A stretch of DNA of 64,000 bases from Pseudomonas sp. GD04019 (GCF_029837695.1 NZ_JAOEEA010000004.1:1-64000); one strand, 5' to 3'. Counted from the first letter of the stretch, positions 17,835 to 26,923 are shown. Numbers and translations are program-made. Notes: generated by a model not told the origin, from the letters alone.

Positions 17835-18599
17835 TTACGGCGAGCCGGCGACCTGGCCCAGGGACATCCACTGGCCGGTCATGGAGCGGGTGTGGCGGTC
17901 CACCGTGGTCGGCGCGAAGGCGCGGCCGGAGGTGCTGGCCAGGGTGTTGCTGCCGCTGTTCATGTCCATCAGCGCGGCGCGCAGGAACTTCCAGCGGGTC
18001 TGCAGCTTCGCCACCACCGGGTTGGTCTTGCCGTCGAGGGCGCCCAGTTCCTTGTCGATCTGCGGCACCAGGGTGCGCTCGTCCTGGCCGACGTAGTTGT
18101 CGGTCTGCTCGCGGGCGATCTCGAAGCTGCCGATATAGGAGCGGCTGAGGTACTGCACGGCCAGATATTCGACCTGGGCCGGCAGTTCACCGACCGGGTC
18201 GGCATCCGGAACGGCACGCGCCACGGTCAGCAGATCGCGCAGGGATTGCGCCAGATCCTGCGGATAGCTCCAGGGCATGTCGTCTTCTTTGGGGCCAAAG
18301 GAAACACCTAGGCGTAACTGGGTAACAAGTTTGGTTGTCAATCCGGGAATTTCCGAGCTAGCGCTCATGGCGGCCTGGGCGGCAGTCTCCAGATCGGCAA
18401 TATCCTTCTCCAGACGAGTCAGATACTCCTCCTGAAAGCCCTCGCCACGGACCAGAAGCAGGCTGCTGGTGGCGCGGCTAGCGTACACCTGTACCTGTTC
18501 GGCGGCGGTCATGGCGGCGGCCTGAGCCACGGCGGAAACCGTCGCCAGAATCCCTAGCGTGATGGAAAAAATCAATCGAATCAAAGGATTACGATTCAT
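17835..18599 (-). CDS. Secreted protein of unknown function
   Basis: 254 residues from the ATG at 18597-18599, which has AAGGAG 9 nt upstream; the frame is open further 5' but without a signal peptide or ribosome site. The signal peptide (MNRNPLIRLIFSITLGILATVSAVAQA) points to the periplasm. The mature protein looks largely helical, with a coiled-coil-like region near residues 40-90 and repeated short charged helices. I do not recognise the family. It has its own terminator and lies 175 bp downstream of cysA on the same strand. Membership of the sulfate operon cannot be excluded but is not indicated. Confidence 0.7.
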   Translation of the reverse strand: MNRNPLIRLIFSITLGILATVSAVAQAAAMTAAEQVQVYASRATSSLLLVRGEGFQEEYLTRLEKDIADLETAAQAAMSASSEIPGLTTKLVTQLRLGVSFGPKEDDMPWSYPQDLAQSLRDLLTVARAVPDADPVGELPAQVEYLAVQYLSRSYIGSFEIAREQTDNYVGQDERTLVPQIDKELGALDGKTNPVVAKLQTRWKFLRAALMDMNSGSNTLASTSGRAFAPTTVDRHTRSMTGQWMSLGQVAGSP

Positions 18600-18774
18600 C
18601 CCCGGTCGCTCCTTATTATTCTTGTCGGCGCGTATGTATGGGTTGGCCAGATGGCCGTCAGCGCAGTCGCAACAGCCTACTGCGCTTGCCATAGCAAAGG
18701 ATGAGCCAAAAGAGTGATTTGCATCGCATTTTTGGCGTCGCGGAGCCGGCGCGGCTCTGCCTGTGCTAGCGGGC

Positions 18775-19764
18775 TCAGAGGGACGGCTGCTGCTGCCAGA
18801 CCTTGGGCTTGAAGTAGAGCGTCTCGCCGCGGGCCAATCCGCTCAGGCTGTCGTGGTCCTTGACCACCTCGGCCTCGATCAGCTCGTCCTGGCCGTCGAC
18901 CTTCAGGGTCACCCGGGTAATCGCACCCAGCGGGCGGATATCACGCACCTCGGCGCTGCGGTGTTCCTCCACCGCCTGACGCGACAGCGACACCTCGTGC
19001 GGGCGAAACAGCAGGTGCTGGTCCTCGCCGATGTGCAGGCGGTTGGAGTCGCCGAGGAAGTGGTAGACGAAGTCGCTGGCCGGCTTTTCGTAGACCTCGC
19101 CGGGCGAGCCGATCTGCTCTATCGAGCCCTTGTTCATCACCACGATGCGGTCGGCCACTTCCATGGCTTCTTCCTGGTCGTGGGTGACGAACACGCTGGT
19201 CAGATGCACTTCCTCGTGCAGGCGCGCCAGCCAGCGGCGCAGTTCCTTGCGCACCTTGGCGTCGAGAGCGCCGAAGGGTTCGTCGAGCAGCAGTACCTTG
19301 GGCTTCACCGCCAGGGCGCGGGCCAGGGCGATGCGCTGGCGCTGGCCGCCGGACAGCTGCTCCGGGTAGCGGTCGGAGAGCCAGTCGAGCTGGACCATGT
19401 TGAGCAGCTCGTGCACGCGCTCGGCGATTTCCTGCTCGCTGGGCTTCTCGCCCTTGGGCTTCATGCGCAGGCCGAAGGCGACGTTGTCGAACACCGTCAT
19501 ATGACGGAACAACGCATAGTGTTGAAAGACGAAGCCGACATTGCGATCACGCACGTCGTGGCGCGACACGTCCTCGCCATGGAACACGATGTTGCCGGTA
19601 TCCGGAGTTTCCAGGCCGGCGATGATGCGCAGCAGGCTGGTCTTGCCGCAGCCGGACGGGCCGAGCAGGGCCACCAGCTCGCCACTGTTGATGTCCAAGT
19701 TGATGTCGTTGAGCGCGCGGAAGGCGCCGAAATGCTTGCTGACGTTACGGATTTCGATGCTCAT
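18775..19764 (-). CDS. cysA: Sulfate/thiosulfate ABC transporter ATPase CysA
   Basis: 329 residues from the ATG at 19762-19764. It has Walker A GPSGCGKT (about 35-42), the ABC signature [16 protein letters not shown], Walker [12 protein letters not shown], the H-loop VFVTHD and a C-terminal TOBE-type domain. It energises sulfate and thiosulfate import with the CysT-CysW channel and Sbp. The ORF is open 132 bp upstream into the palindromic element at 19768-20034; that extension is rejected because CysA proteins begin MSIEIRNV and because AAGGGG lies 10 nt before this ATG. That Shine-Dalgarno is itself part of the element's terminal repeat. Confidence 0.95.
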   Translation of the reverse strand: MSIEIRNVSKHFGAFRALNDINLDINSGELVALLGPSGCGKTSLLRIIAGLETPDTGNIVFHGEDVSRHDVRDRNVGFVFQHYALFRHMTVFDNVAFGLRMKPKGEKPSEQEIAERVHELLNMVQLDWLSDRYPEQLSGGQRQRIALARALAVKPKVLLLDEPFGALDAKVRKELRRWLARLHEEVHLTSVFVTHDQEEAMEVADRIVVMNKGSIEQIGSPGEVYEKPASDFVYHFLGDSNRLHIGEDQHLLFRPHEVSLSRQAVEEHRSAEVRDIRPLGAITRVTLKVDGQDELIEAEVVKDHDSLSGLARGETLYFKPKVWQQQPSL

Positions 19765-19767
19765 GGT

Positions 19768-20034
19768 GAGCCTACCCCTTGGATAAATCGCGCGTGCGTT
19801 GCAGCCCAAAAGCACGCCAGGCAAGGCGCGGGGCGAAGGTAATGGTGATTCCCTTATCGAGCCCCGCAACGCCGCATGGCGTGCTTTTGGGCGCAACCCG
19901 AAGGGCCGGGGCCATTTTTCCGCATGGCTGCGTCAGTCGTCGTTCATTTGGAATAGCCAAACTTCGCTCCTCCTTTCTTGCCCTGCGGAAAAATGGCCGC
20001 CGGCGCAGGCGTGATTTATCCAAGGGGTAGGCTC
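19768..20034. repeat. 267-bp multi-palindromic element between cysW and cysA (MITE-like)
   Basis: Terminal inverted repeats of 26 bp (19768-19793 and 20009-20034; 25 of 26 match; core CCTACCCCTTGGATAAATC) enclose two more perfect inverted repeats. One has 16-bp arms at 19804-19819 and 19877-19892 (core CCCAAAAGCACGCC). The other has 15-bp arms at 19910-19924 and 19984-19998 (core GGCCATTTTTCCGCA). One end touches the cysW stop codon and the other lies 3 bp from the cysA ATG, so the element fills the junction exactly and supplies the cysA ribosome site. It has no coding capacity of note. Its size and terminal repeats resemble a non-autonomous mobile element, but no target duplication is evident. 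Confidence 0.8.
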
Positions 20035-20907
20035 CTATTCCTCGTCGGCATTCGATTTGAGGCGGGACAGACGCGCTTCGCTCCACTGCTTGAGCAGCAG
20101 GATGATCAGGGCCAGGGCTAGCAGCAGGCTGGCCACGCTGAACGCGGCGACGTGGTTGTATTCGTTGTAGAGAATCTCGACATGCAGCGGCAGGGTGTTG
20201 GTGTAGCCACGGATATGGCCGGACACCACCGACACCGCGCCGAACTCGCCCATGGCCCGCGCGGCGCACAGCACCACGCCGTAGATCAGGCCCCATTTGA
20301 TGTTGGGCAGGGTCACGTGCCAGAACATCTGCCAGCCGTTGGCGCCGAGCAGGCGCGCGGCCTCCTCTTCCTGGGTGCCCTGTTCCTGCATCAGCGGGAT
20401 CAGTTCGCGGGCGACGAAGGGCACGGTGACGAACACGGTGGCCAGGACGATGCCCGGCAGGGCGAAGATGATCTGGATATCGCGCTCCTGCAGCCATTCG
20501 CCGAAGAAGCCCTGGGCGCCGAACAGCAACACATAGATCAGGCCGGCGATCACCGGAGACACGGAGAACGGCAGGTCGATCAGCGTCACCAGGATGCTCT
20601 TGCCGGTGAACTCGTACTTGCTCACGCACCAGGCGGCGGCCACGCCAAACACCAGGTTGAGCGGCACCGAGATGCCCACGGCGAGCAGGGTCAGCTTCAG
20701 CGCGCTGATGGCGTCCGGCTCGATCAGCGCGGTGGAGAAGGTGCCCAGGCCGAGCTTCAGCGCCTCGTGCAGCACCACCAGCAGCGGCAGCAGCAGGAAG
20801 ATGGCGAAGGCCAGCCAGGCGCCGATGATCAGGGCGATGCGCCCTGCCGCGTTGCCACGCCGTGCGGCGTTGGCGGCGGCGCTGGTCGACAGGGTTGCGG
20901 TAGTCAT
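20035..20907 (-). CDS. cysW: Sulfate/thiosulfate ABC transporter permease CysW
   Basis: 290 residues with six predicted membrane helices. The EAA loop appears as [28 protein letters not shown], which contacts CysA. CysW forms a heterodimeric channel with CysT in the inner membrane. AAGGAGG lies 7 nt before the ATG. The gene follows cysT by 10 bp, and its TAG stop abuts the palindromic element that separates it from cysA. Confidence 0.95.
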   Translation of the reverse strand: MTTATLSTSAAANAARRGNAAGRIALIIGAWLAFAIFLLLPLLVVLHEALKLGLGTFSTALIEPDAISALKLTLLAVGISVPLNLVFGVAAAWCVSKYEFTGKSILVTLIDLPFSVSPVIAGLIYVLLFGAQGFFGEWLQERDIQIIFALPGIVLATVFVTVPFVARELIPLMQEQGTQEEEAARLLGANGWQMFWHVTLPNIKWGLIYGVVLCAARAMGEFGAVSVVSGHIRGYTNTLPLHVEILYNEYNHVAAFSVASLLLALALIILLLKQWSEARLSRLKSNADEE

Positions 20908-20917
20908 GGCGGCCTCC

Positions 20918-21736
20918 TTACGGGCGTTCGATGCGGCGCTGCAGCAGGTTGATCAGCAGCAGCAGGATGAAGGAGACCACCAGCATCAGCACACCGATGG
21001 TGGTGGCGCCGTGGTAGTCGTACTGGTCGAGCTTGACCATGATCAGCAGCGGCAGGATCTCGGTCTTCATCGGCATATTGCCGGCTATAAAAATGACGGA
21101 TCCGTACTCGCCGACGCCGCGGGCGAAGGCCAGGGCGAAGCCGGTCAGCCAGGCCGGCAGCAGCGCCGGCACCAGCACATGGCGGAACACCTGCAGCGGC
21201 TTGGCGCCCAGGCAGGCGGCGGCCTCTTCGACCTCACGCGGAATGTCCGCCAGTATTGGCTGCAGGGTGCGCACCACGAAGGGCAGGGTGACGAAGGTCA
21301 ATGCCAGGGTGATGCCCAGCGGGGTGTAGGCGATCTTGAAGCCGAGCCAGGTGGCGATCTGCCCGACCAGGCCGGCCGGGGCGTACAGCGCGGTGAGGGC
21401 AATACCGGCGACGGCGGTGGGCAGGGCGAACGGCAGGTCGATCATGGCGTCGATCAGCTTGCGTCCGGGGAAGGTGTAGCGCACCAGCACCCAGGCCAGC
21501 AGCGTGCCGATGATGCCGTTGACGACGGCGGCGGCGAGGGCGGTGGAGAAGCTCAGCTTGAGCGCAGCGAGCACGCGCGGCGCGCTGATGATGGTCCAGA
21601 TCTGCTCCCAGCTGAGCTGGGCGGCATGGACGAACATGGCACCCAGGGGAATCAGCACCAACAGGCTGAGGTACACCAGGGTGTAGCCCAACGTCAGCCC
21701 GAAGCCGGGTATGACGGGGGAAATGCGGCGTGACAT
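20918..21736 (-). CDS. cysT: Sulfate/thiosulfate ABC transporter permease CysT (CysU)
   Basis: 272 residues with six predicted membrane helices and the EAA loop [30 protein letters not shown]. It starts [31 protein letters not shown], typical of CysT. It is the first permease gene after sbp, separated from it by a 186-bp gap that holds a repeat, and it is close-coupled to cysW. It transports sulfate and thiosulfate delivered by Sbp. Confidence 0.95.
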   Translation of the reverse strand: MSRRISPVIPGFGLTLGYTLVYLSLLVLIPLGAMFVHAAQLSWEQIWTIISAPRVLAALKLSFSTALAAAVVNGIIGTLLAWVLVRYTFPGRKLIDAMIDLPFALPTAVAGIALTALYAPAGLVGQIATWLGFKIAYTPLGITLALTFVTLPFVVRTLQPILADIPREVEEAAACLGAKPLQVFRHVLVPALLPAWLTGFALAFARGVGEYGSVIFIAGNMPMKTEILPLLIMVKLDQYDYHGATTIGVLMLVVSFILLLLINLLQRRIERP

Positions 21737-21797
21737 GGTCTGTCCTTACTCTGCGTTGGAACGCTTGGCCTTTGCACAAGACCTGCACGTCGAGGCG

Positions 21798-21880
21798 GTA
21801 GGGTGGAAGTCGTTTTCTACTTCCACCACGGCACCCACGCGGAGGTCGATGGTGGATCGGTGAAGCGCGATCCACCCTAC
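21798..21880. repeat. Compound palindromic repeat (GTAGGGTGGA arms) between sbp and cysT
   Basis: Outer 10-bp arms GTAGGGTGGA (21798-21807) and TCCACCCTAC (21871-21880) enclose an inner TGGAAGT/ACTTCCA hairpin on the left and a TGGATC/GATCCA hairpin on the right. The two-hairpin layout is that of a REPIN, of a sequence type different from the others in the window. Confidence 0.75.
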
Positions 21881-21922
21881 TGGCTACGTTGGCCGCGGAG
21901 TCACCCGCGGCCACCAGCCGGC

Positions 21923-22933
21923 TTACTGCGCCTGGTAGATCTGGTCGAAGATGCCGCCGTCGTTGAAGAACTTCGGTTGCGCTTCTTTCCAGCCGTTGAA
22001 GTCCTTGTCGATGGTCACCAGCTTCAGCTGCGGGAACTGCTTGGCATATTCGGCGGCGACCTTCTCGTCACGCGGACGGTAGAAGTTCTTCGCGGCGATG
22101 CGCTGGCCTTCCTCGCTATACAGGTACTGCAGGTAGGCGGTGGCCACTTCGCGGGTGCCTTTCTTGTCGACGTTCTTGTCGACCACGGCCACCGGCGGCT
22201 CGGCCAGGATGGACAGGCTCGGCGCGACGATTTCGAACTGATCGCCGCCTTGCTCTTTCAGCGCCAGGAAGGCTTCGTTTTCCCAGGCCAGCAGCACGTC
22301 GCCGATCTGGTTGTTGACGAAGGTGATGGTCGAGCCGCGGGCACCGGTGTCCAGTACCGGCACGTGCTGGTACAGCTTCTTCACGTATTCCTGCGCCTTG
22401 GCGTCGCTACCGTAGGTCTGCTTGGCCCAGGCCCAGGCGGCCAGGAAGTTCCAGCGGGCGCCGCCGGAGGTCTTCGGGTTCGGGGTGATGACTTCGACGC
22501 CCTGCTTGGTCAGGTCGCCCCAGTCCTTGATGCCTTTCGGGTTGCCCTTGCGCACCAGGAACACGATGGTCGAGGTGTACGGGGTGCTGGACTGCGGCAG
22601 GCGGCTCTGCCAGTCGGCGGGGATCAGTTTGCCGAGCTTGTTCAGCTCGTCGATGTCGCCGGCCAGGGCCAGGGTCACCACGTCGGCCTTGAGGCCGTCG
22701 ATCACGGCGCGAGCCTGCTTGCCCGAGCCTCCGTGGGATTGCTGGACGGTCACCGCTTCCTTGCCCTGGGCGGTCCAGTGCTTGTTGAAGGCGGCGTTGT
22801 ACTCCTGGTACAGCTCGCGAGTCGGGTCGTAGGACACGTTGAGAATCTCCGCAGCGGCGGCGGCTTGGCCGGCGACCAGGACAGAGGTCAGTGCGGAGGC
22901 CAGTGCGGCCAGGGCGAAACGGCGAATGGACAT
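21923..22933 (-). CDS. sbp: Periplasmic sulfate-binding protein Sbp
   Basis: 336 residues from the ATG at 22931-22933. A signal peptide ([26 protein letters not shown]) precedes the mature start [46 protein letters not shown] and [19 protein letters not shown] are sulfate-binding-family signatures. It delivers sulfate to CysTWA, encoded directly downstream. The gene lies downstream of oscA on the same strand (186-bp gap). A second paralogue is at 37888-38883. Confidence 0.95.
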   Translation of the reverse strand: MSIRRFALAALASALTSVLVAGQAAAAAEILNVSYDPTRELYQEYNAAFNKHWTAQGKEAVTVQQSHGGSGKQARAVIDGLKADVVTLALAGDIDELNKLGKLIPADWQSRLPQSSTPYTSTIVFLVRKGNPKGIKDWGDLTKQGVEVITPNPKTSGGARWNFLAAWAWAKQTYGSDAKAQEYVKKLYQHVPVLDTGARGSTITFVNNQIGDVLLAWENEAFLALKEQGGDQFEIVAPSLSILAEPPVAVVDKNVDKKGTREVATAYLQYLYSEEGQRIAAKNFYRPRDEKVAAEYAKQFPQLKLVTIDKDFNGWKEAQPKFFNDGGIFDQIYQAQ

Positions 22934-23119
22934 GGTGCAGCTCCTGAAATCTGGGGATGTTGTTCTGTGTTGGCCTGGGGACATTGCGCGGGTGCCGTAG
23001 CGCTCACTGACGCATTCGCGCTGGGCAATCACAGGGCCGCTGCATGGGCATGCTCGTGGCGCGTGTGCTGAGGTTCATCAATGGCGCCCTCCGGTGGTCC
23101 AGTCGGGTTTCGCGGGTGA

Positions 23120-23302
23120 TCAGGCCTGCTTGGCGTTCTGGGCCTGCAGGCGGAATTTTTCCTTGCGCTCGATCTGCACCACCTGGCCGTTGTGCACGGT
23201 GATTTCCACTGAACCGAAACGCAGGTTCTGCAGGGCTACTTGGATTTCGCGCAGGATGCCGGCTTCGTCCTGGCCTTCGACGCTTCTGAGAGTTGCGCTC
23301 AT
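23120..23302 (-). CDS. oscA: OscA, small protein needed for organosulfur use (YezD/DUF2292 family)
   Basis: 60 residues. ...EIQVALQNLRFGSVEITVHNGQVVQIERKEKFRL is the DUF2292/YezD signature. In P. corrugata and other pseudomonads oscA lies upstream of the sbp-cysTWA sulfate genes and is induced by sulfur limitation; mutants grow poorly on organosulfur compounds when chromate is present. The molecular role is unknown. The upstream region carries the AT-rich repeats described at 23363-23407. Confidence 0.9.
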   Translation of the reverse strand: MSATLRSVEGQDEAGILREIQVALQNLRFGSVEITVHNGQVVQIERKEKFRLQAQNAKQA

Positions 23303-23362
23303 GACTCTGCTCCTTGGATGAGGCCCGGGTTTGGGCGTGGAGCGGATGGTAGGGGGGTGATA

Positions 23363-23407
23363 TATATTCTTAAAAAGAATGTTTATTCATTTATTTATTC
23401 TTTTAAG
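23363..23407 (-). promoter_or_regulatory. AT-rich inverted repeats upstream of oscA (candidate CysB sites)
   Basis: Within a GC-rich chromosome this stretch is almost pure AT. It contains the palindrome ATTCTT-AAA-AAGAAT (23366-23380) plus two further TTTATTC blocks. Similar blocks precede other sulfur genes (24618-24643, 30031-30080, 38930-39035). A binding site for the LysR-type sulfur regulator CysB is the obvious candidate, by analogy with AT-rich CysB sites in enterobacteria. Confidence 0.55.
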
Positions 23408-23546
23408 GTCTATAAGTGTTCGCTATACCGCGGAATCTGCTGCGGGTTCCCGCTTCCTGACTGCAGAGTCGAAATTTCTGCCGCTCGTCACAACGCCCGG
23501 TTGCCGCCCTCGCCAGCGGGTCGGCCGGGCGCATAGTCTTCAGGAC

Positions 23547-24539
23547 ATGAATGTGACAAGGCGACGTCCGATGGACGACAACGAGCAGGCTCCCAGCGAG
23601 CTGGAGACCTTGACCCTGGCGCTGTTGCACAGCCGGGGCGAGGTCGAGCGCCTGCGTGAACGCGAACTGCTGGTCAGCAGCCTGCTAGCCGGTCTCAACG
23701 CCGTGCTGTGGGCCTTCGACTGGGAGCAGCAGAAGGTGGTCTACGTCAGCCCGGCGTATGAGCAGATCTTCGGCCGCAGCGCCGCGCTGCTGCTGGCCGA
23801 CTACAACGAGTGGCTCAACAGCATCTACCCGGACGACATGGAGTACGCCGCCCAGAGCCTGGCGTCGGTGCTGGAGGTGGGCTCGGTGGAGCAGCGCGAG
23901 TACCGCATCATCCGTGGCGACGGCGAGGTGCGCTGGCTCAGCGACAAGTGCTTCATCAGCCCGCCCAACCTGTTCGGCGGGCAGACCCTGATCGTCGGCA
24001 TCGCCGAGGACATCACCGAGAAGAAGGTGCTGCAGAGCGAGCTGCATCGTCTGGCCACCAGCGATGTGCTGACCGGCGCGAGCAACCGTCGGCACTTCTT
24101 CGACCAGGCCGGCACGCTGTTCGACGAGGCGGTCGCCAACGGCCGGCCGCTGTCCTTCCTGCTGCTGGATATCGACGACTTCAAGAAGATCAACGACGGC
24201 CACGGTCACCAGATGGGCGACCGCGTGCTGCAGCGCGTGGCCCATTGCGGTGCCTACGTGGTGCGCCGCGACGACCTGTTCGGGCGCATCGGCGGCGAGG
24301 AGTTCGCCATCGTCTTCCCCGGCTGCGACAGCGAGCAGGCGCGCCAGGTGGCCGAGCGCCTGCAGCGCGAGGTGCAGCGTCTGCAGTTCCACAACGACGG
24401 CCTTAGCTTCGGCGTAACCATCAGCCAGGGCATCACCAGCCTGCGCGAGGGTGACGAACTGGACGATCTCTATGCCCGCGCCGACGCCGCCATGTACCAG
24501 GCCAAGCGCCAGGGCAAGGACTGCATCGTCCTTGGCTGA
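23547..24539 (+). CDS. PAS-GGDEF diguanylate cyclase
   Basis: 330 residues from the ATG at 23547 (AGGA just upstream); a start at 23571 is also possible. There is no signal peptide or membrane helix. A PAS domain at about 45-160 (AVLWAFDWEQQKVVYVSPAYEQIFGRS... to IAEDITEKK) is followed by a GGDEF domain with an intact active site GGEEF (about 249-253) and the inhibitory I-site RRDD nine residues before it (240-243). It should make c-di-GMP from GTP under PAS control and product inhibition. It stands alone, between oscA and a hydrolase gene. The sensed signal is unknown. Confidence 0.88.
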   Translation: MNVTRRRPMDDNEQAPSELETLTLALLHSRGEVERLRERELLVSSLLAGLNAVLWAFDWEQQKVVYVSPAYEQIFGRSAALLLADYNEWLNSIYPDDMEYAAQSLASVLEVGSVEQREYRIIRGDGEVRWLSDKCFISPPNLFGGQTLIVGIAEDITEKKVLQSELHRLATSDVLTGASNRRHFFDQAGTLFDEAVANGRPLSFLLLDIDDFKKINDGHGHQMGDRVLQRVAHCGAYVVRRDDLFGRIGGEEFAIVFPGCDSEQARQVAERLQREVQRLQFHNDGLSFGVTISQGITSLREGDELDDLYARADAAMYQAKRQGKDCIVLG

Positions 24540-24617
24540 GTCGCCTCTGAATGCATCTGGAGGGCCAACTCTGCGTGAGTGGCGGTTGCCAGTTGGTCGG
24601 CAGAGAAAACCTAAAAT

Positions 24618-24643
24618 GGAATAAGTAAATGAATTCTTATTCC
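24618..24643 (+). promoter_or_regulatory. GGAATAAG/CTTATTCC inverted repeat upstream of the hydrolase gene
   Basis: A perfect 8-bp inverted repeat, GGAATAAG (24618-24625) and CTTATTCC (24636-24643), with a 10-nt AT-rich spacer, ends 59 bp before the start codon at 24703. It resembles the AT-rich blocks before the sulfur genes, which suggests that the hydrolase and the downstream SfnR-like gene are sulfur-responsive. Confidence 0.5.
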
Positions 24644-24702
24644 TTAACTTGTAATCCTTCCCTGCCTAGACTGGCCTCCGCAAGCTATCGAGGAGCCCCG
24701 TC

Positions 24703-25284
24703 ATGGCCAGCCAGACCACCCGTTACCTGATCCTGCCAGGATGGCAGGGTTCGCCGGACGACCATTGGCAGAGCCATTGGCAGCGCAGCCTGCCGCATGC
24801 CAGTCGGGTCGAGCAGGCGGACTGGGACAACCCCGACCCGCAGCGCTGGGTCGCTGCCCTGGAGCAGCAGGTGGCCGCCGCCCGTGGCCCGCTGATCCTG
24901 GTGGCGCACAGCCTCGGCTGCGTCACCGTGGCCCGCTGGGCCGCCCAGGCATCGCTGGCTTCCCTGCGCAAGATACGCGGTGCCCTGCTGGTGGCGCCGG
25001 CCGATGTCGAGCGGGCCGGCTGCCCCGAGGCGCTGCGCGGTTTTGCCCCGATCTCCCGCGAGCTGCTGCCGTTCCCCAGCCTGCTGGTCGGCTCGGACAA
25101 CGATCACGCCGCCAGTGCGCCGCGCGCCCTCGAACTGGCCCGCGCCTGGGGCGCCCAGGCGGCCATTCTGCCGGGTGCCGGGCACATCAACGTGAAGTCC
25201 GGTCACCAACGCTGGGAGCAGGGCTTCGCCTACCTGTACCGCCTGCAGCGCCAGATCGAACAGCAGGAACGCCTGCGCGCATGA
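24703..25284 (+). CDS. Small serine hydrolase of the RBBP9/YdeN family
   Basis: 193 residues. It has an alpha/beta hydrolase core with a nucleophile elbow AHSLG (Ser about 70) and plausible acid and base residues in GSDNDHA (about 135) and GAGHIN (about 165). The start ...YLILPGWQGSPDDHWQSHW is diagnostic for the RBBP9/YdeN group. Substrates of this group are mostly unknown. It lies upstream of the SfnR-like gene with a 107-bp gap. A ribosome site (GAGGAG) precedes the ATG. A role in sulfur metabolism is suggested only by its neighbours. Confidence 0.85.
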   Translation: MASQTTRYLILPGWQGSPDDHWQSHWQRSLPHASRVEQADWDNPDPQRWVAALEQQVAAARGPLILVAHSLGCVTVARWAAQASLASLRKIRGALLVAPADVERAGCPEALRGFAPISRELLPFPSLLVGSDNDHAASAPRALELARAWGAQAAILPGAGHINVKSGHQRWEQGFAYLYRLQRQIEQQERLRA

Positions 25285-25391
25285 ATACCAAGTGCCATGC
25301 GCCACGAATGTGCCCGCTGCGGCGCCGCGTCCAGCCCATTCCCATCTGAGCCGCCGGCAGTCGGCGGCTCGCCGTGACAAGAGATTCCGCA

Positions 25392-26297
25392 ATGAGCCGC
25401 CCAGATTTCCCCCAGCAAGCCCTGCTGACCTTCGGCGACACCGAGAAGAGCCCGCTGAGCATCCGCGCCAAGGCGCTGGTGTTCGTCGACCCGCGTTCGC
25501 GCCAGCTGCGCGAGCAGGCCAATAGCCTGGCCACCGCCGAGCTGCCGGTGCTGATCCTTGGCGAAACCGGTACCGGCAAGGAGCTGCTGGCCCGCCACGT
25601 GCACCGCGAGAGCGAGCGCGGCGGCCTGTTCGTCGCCGTCAACTGCGGCGCCATCAGCCCGCAGTGGGGCGAGGCCGAGCTGTTCGGCCATGCCGCCGGC
25701 GCCTACTCCGGTGCCGCCAGCAGCCGCGCCGGCTGGTTCGGCTCGGCCAATGGCGGCACTCTCTACCTGGACGAGATCGGCGACCTGCCGCTGGCGCTGC
25801 AGGGCAAGCTGCTCAGCGCCCTGGAGACCCGCGAAGTGCAGCGTGTCGGCGGGCAGCAGGCGACGCCGGTGGACGCGCGCCTGGTAGCCGCCACCAGCAT
25901 CGACCTGGCCCAGGCGGTGGCCGCCGGCAAGTTCAACGAGCGGCTGTTCCTCTACCTCAACGAGGGGCGCCTGGAGCTACCGTCGCTGCGCGAACGGCCG
26001 GGCGACATCCTGCCGCTGGCCGAGTACTTCCTCGGCATCTACGCCCAGCGCCTGGGCCTGGAGATCCCACAGATCGGCACGGATGCCCAGGCGGCGCTGG
26101 AGGGCCATCCCTGGCACGGCAATACCCGCGAGCTGGAGAACGTCATCCACTTCGCCCTGCTGGTGAGCAGCGGCGCGGAGATCCTGCCGCAGCACCTCAA
26201 CCTGCCGGCGGTCTCGCCGCTACAGGCCATCGAACGCCAGCTGGCGCTGCTCCGCGACGAGGAGCGCCAGCTGCTGCGCCAGCGCCTGGCGATCTAG
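25392..26297 (+). CDS. SfnR-like sigma-54 activator lacking the DNA-binding domain
   Basis: 301 residues from the ATG at 25392 (AAGAG 8 nt upstream). The N-terminus LLTFGDTEKSPLSIRAKALVF is characteristic of SfnR, the sigma-54 activator of dimethylsulfone and sulfonate use. The AAA+ core has Walker A GETGTGKE (57-64) and Walker B TLYLDEIG (D127, E128). Several key parts deviate. The sigma-54 contact loop is GAYSGA instead of GAFTGA (103-108). The usual FRxDLYYRL segment reads FNERLFLYL (181-189), so both arginines expected there are gone. The protein ends about 30 residues after the sensor-II region with no Fis-type HTH. It may need a partner or may have lost activator function. Its stop shares CTAG with the convergent GST gene. 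Confidence 0.85.
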   Translation: MSRPDFPQQALLTFGDTEKSPLSIRAKALVFVDPRSRQLREQANSLATAELPVLILGETGTGKELLARHVHRESERGGLFVAVNCGAISPQWGEAELFGHAAGAYSGAASSRAGWFGSANGGTLYLDEIGDLPLALQGKLLSALETREVQRVGGQQATPVDARLVAATSIDLAQAVAAGKFNERLFLYLNEGRLELPSLRERPGDILPLAEYFLGIYAQRLGLEIPQIGTDAQAALEGHPWHGNTRELENVIHFALLVSSGAEILPQHLNLPAVSPLQAIERQLALLRDEERQLLRQRLAI

Positions 26298-26923
26298 TCG
26301 CCGAGCTGCTCCAGCCACTGCGCTTCCAGCTCGGCGACCTTGGCCACCGAGGGCCGCGCGGCGATGCGCTCGACATATGCCTGGATCACCGGCATTTCCG
26401 GCACCACGCCGAAGCCGATGGTCCACTTCAGCGCGCTGCCCCAGAGAATGTCGGCGCTGCTAAGGCGCTCGCCGAGCAGGTAGGGGCCCTGTTCCAGTTG
26501 CTGCACCAGAGTGCCGAGCATGGTGTCGAAGTCGCCATAGGGGCTCATCGGCTGTGGCGGCACATGCTGCTGGGCGCGGTCGGCGATGGCCGGCTCGAAG
26601 CTCGATCCGTAGAACACCAGCCAGCGCAGCCAGGCGCCGCGCTGCGGGTCGCCCAGCGCCGGGGTGAGGCCGGCTTCCGGGTACAGATCGCTGAGGTAGA
26701 TGAACACCGCGCCCTGCTCGGTGATCAGGGTGTTGCCGTGGAGAATGGCCGGCACCTTGCCCATCGGGTTGATCGCCAGGTACTCGGCCTGGCGCGTCTG
26801 TCCCTGCTTGATGCTGAGCAGGCGCGGGCGGTAATCGGCGTGCAGCTCCTGGAGCAGGATGGCGGTGCTGGTGGAGCGGCTGCGCGGCGAGTGAAAGAAG
26901 GTGATGCGGCGGTCCTGTTGCAT
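26294..26923 (-). CDS. Glutathione S-transferase family protein
   Basis: 209 residues. The N-terminal thioredoxin-like domain has the FFHSPRSRSTS active-site region and the conserved NPMGKVPAI (cis-Pro) and ITEQGAVFIYL segments. A helical C-terminal domain contains ERLSSADILWGSALKW. It probably conjugates or reduces electrophiles with glutathione in the cytoplasm. GGAGG lies 7 nt before the ATG. It is convergent with the SfnR-like gene; their stop codons overlap by four bases. The substrate is not predictable. Confidence 0.9.
   Translation of the reverse strand: MQQDRRITFFHSPRSRSTSTAILLQELHADYRPRLLSIKQGQTRQAEYLAINPMGKVPAILHGNTLITEQGAVFIYLSDLYPEAGLTPALGDPQRGAWLRWLVFYGSSFEPAIADRAQQHVPPQPMSPYGDFDTMLGTLVQQLEQGPYLLGERLSSADILWGSALKWTIGFGVVPEMPVIQAYVERIAARPSVAKVAELEAQWLEQLGD

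Noticed and set aside
19779..20030. Short open frames inside the cysW-cysA element and the longer cysA start at 19896
   Set aside because: These frames run through the inverted repeats, show no protein family and have no ribosome site, and CysA proteins begin at the ATG at 19764.
24541..24602. Sigma-54 promoter (GG-N10-GC) upstream of the hydrolase/SfnR-like genes
   Set aside because: GG and GC pairs occur, but none with the required 10-nt spacing and flanking consensus. The same check before the porin and sfnB-like genes was also negative.
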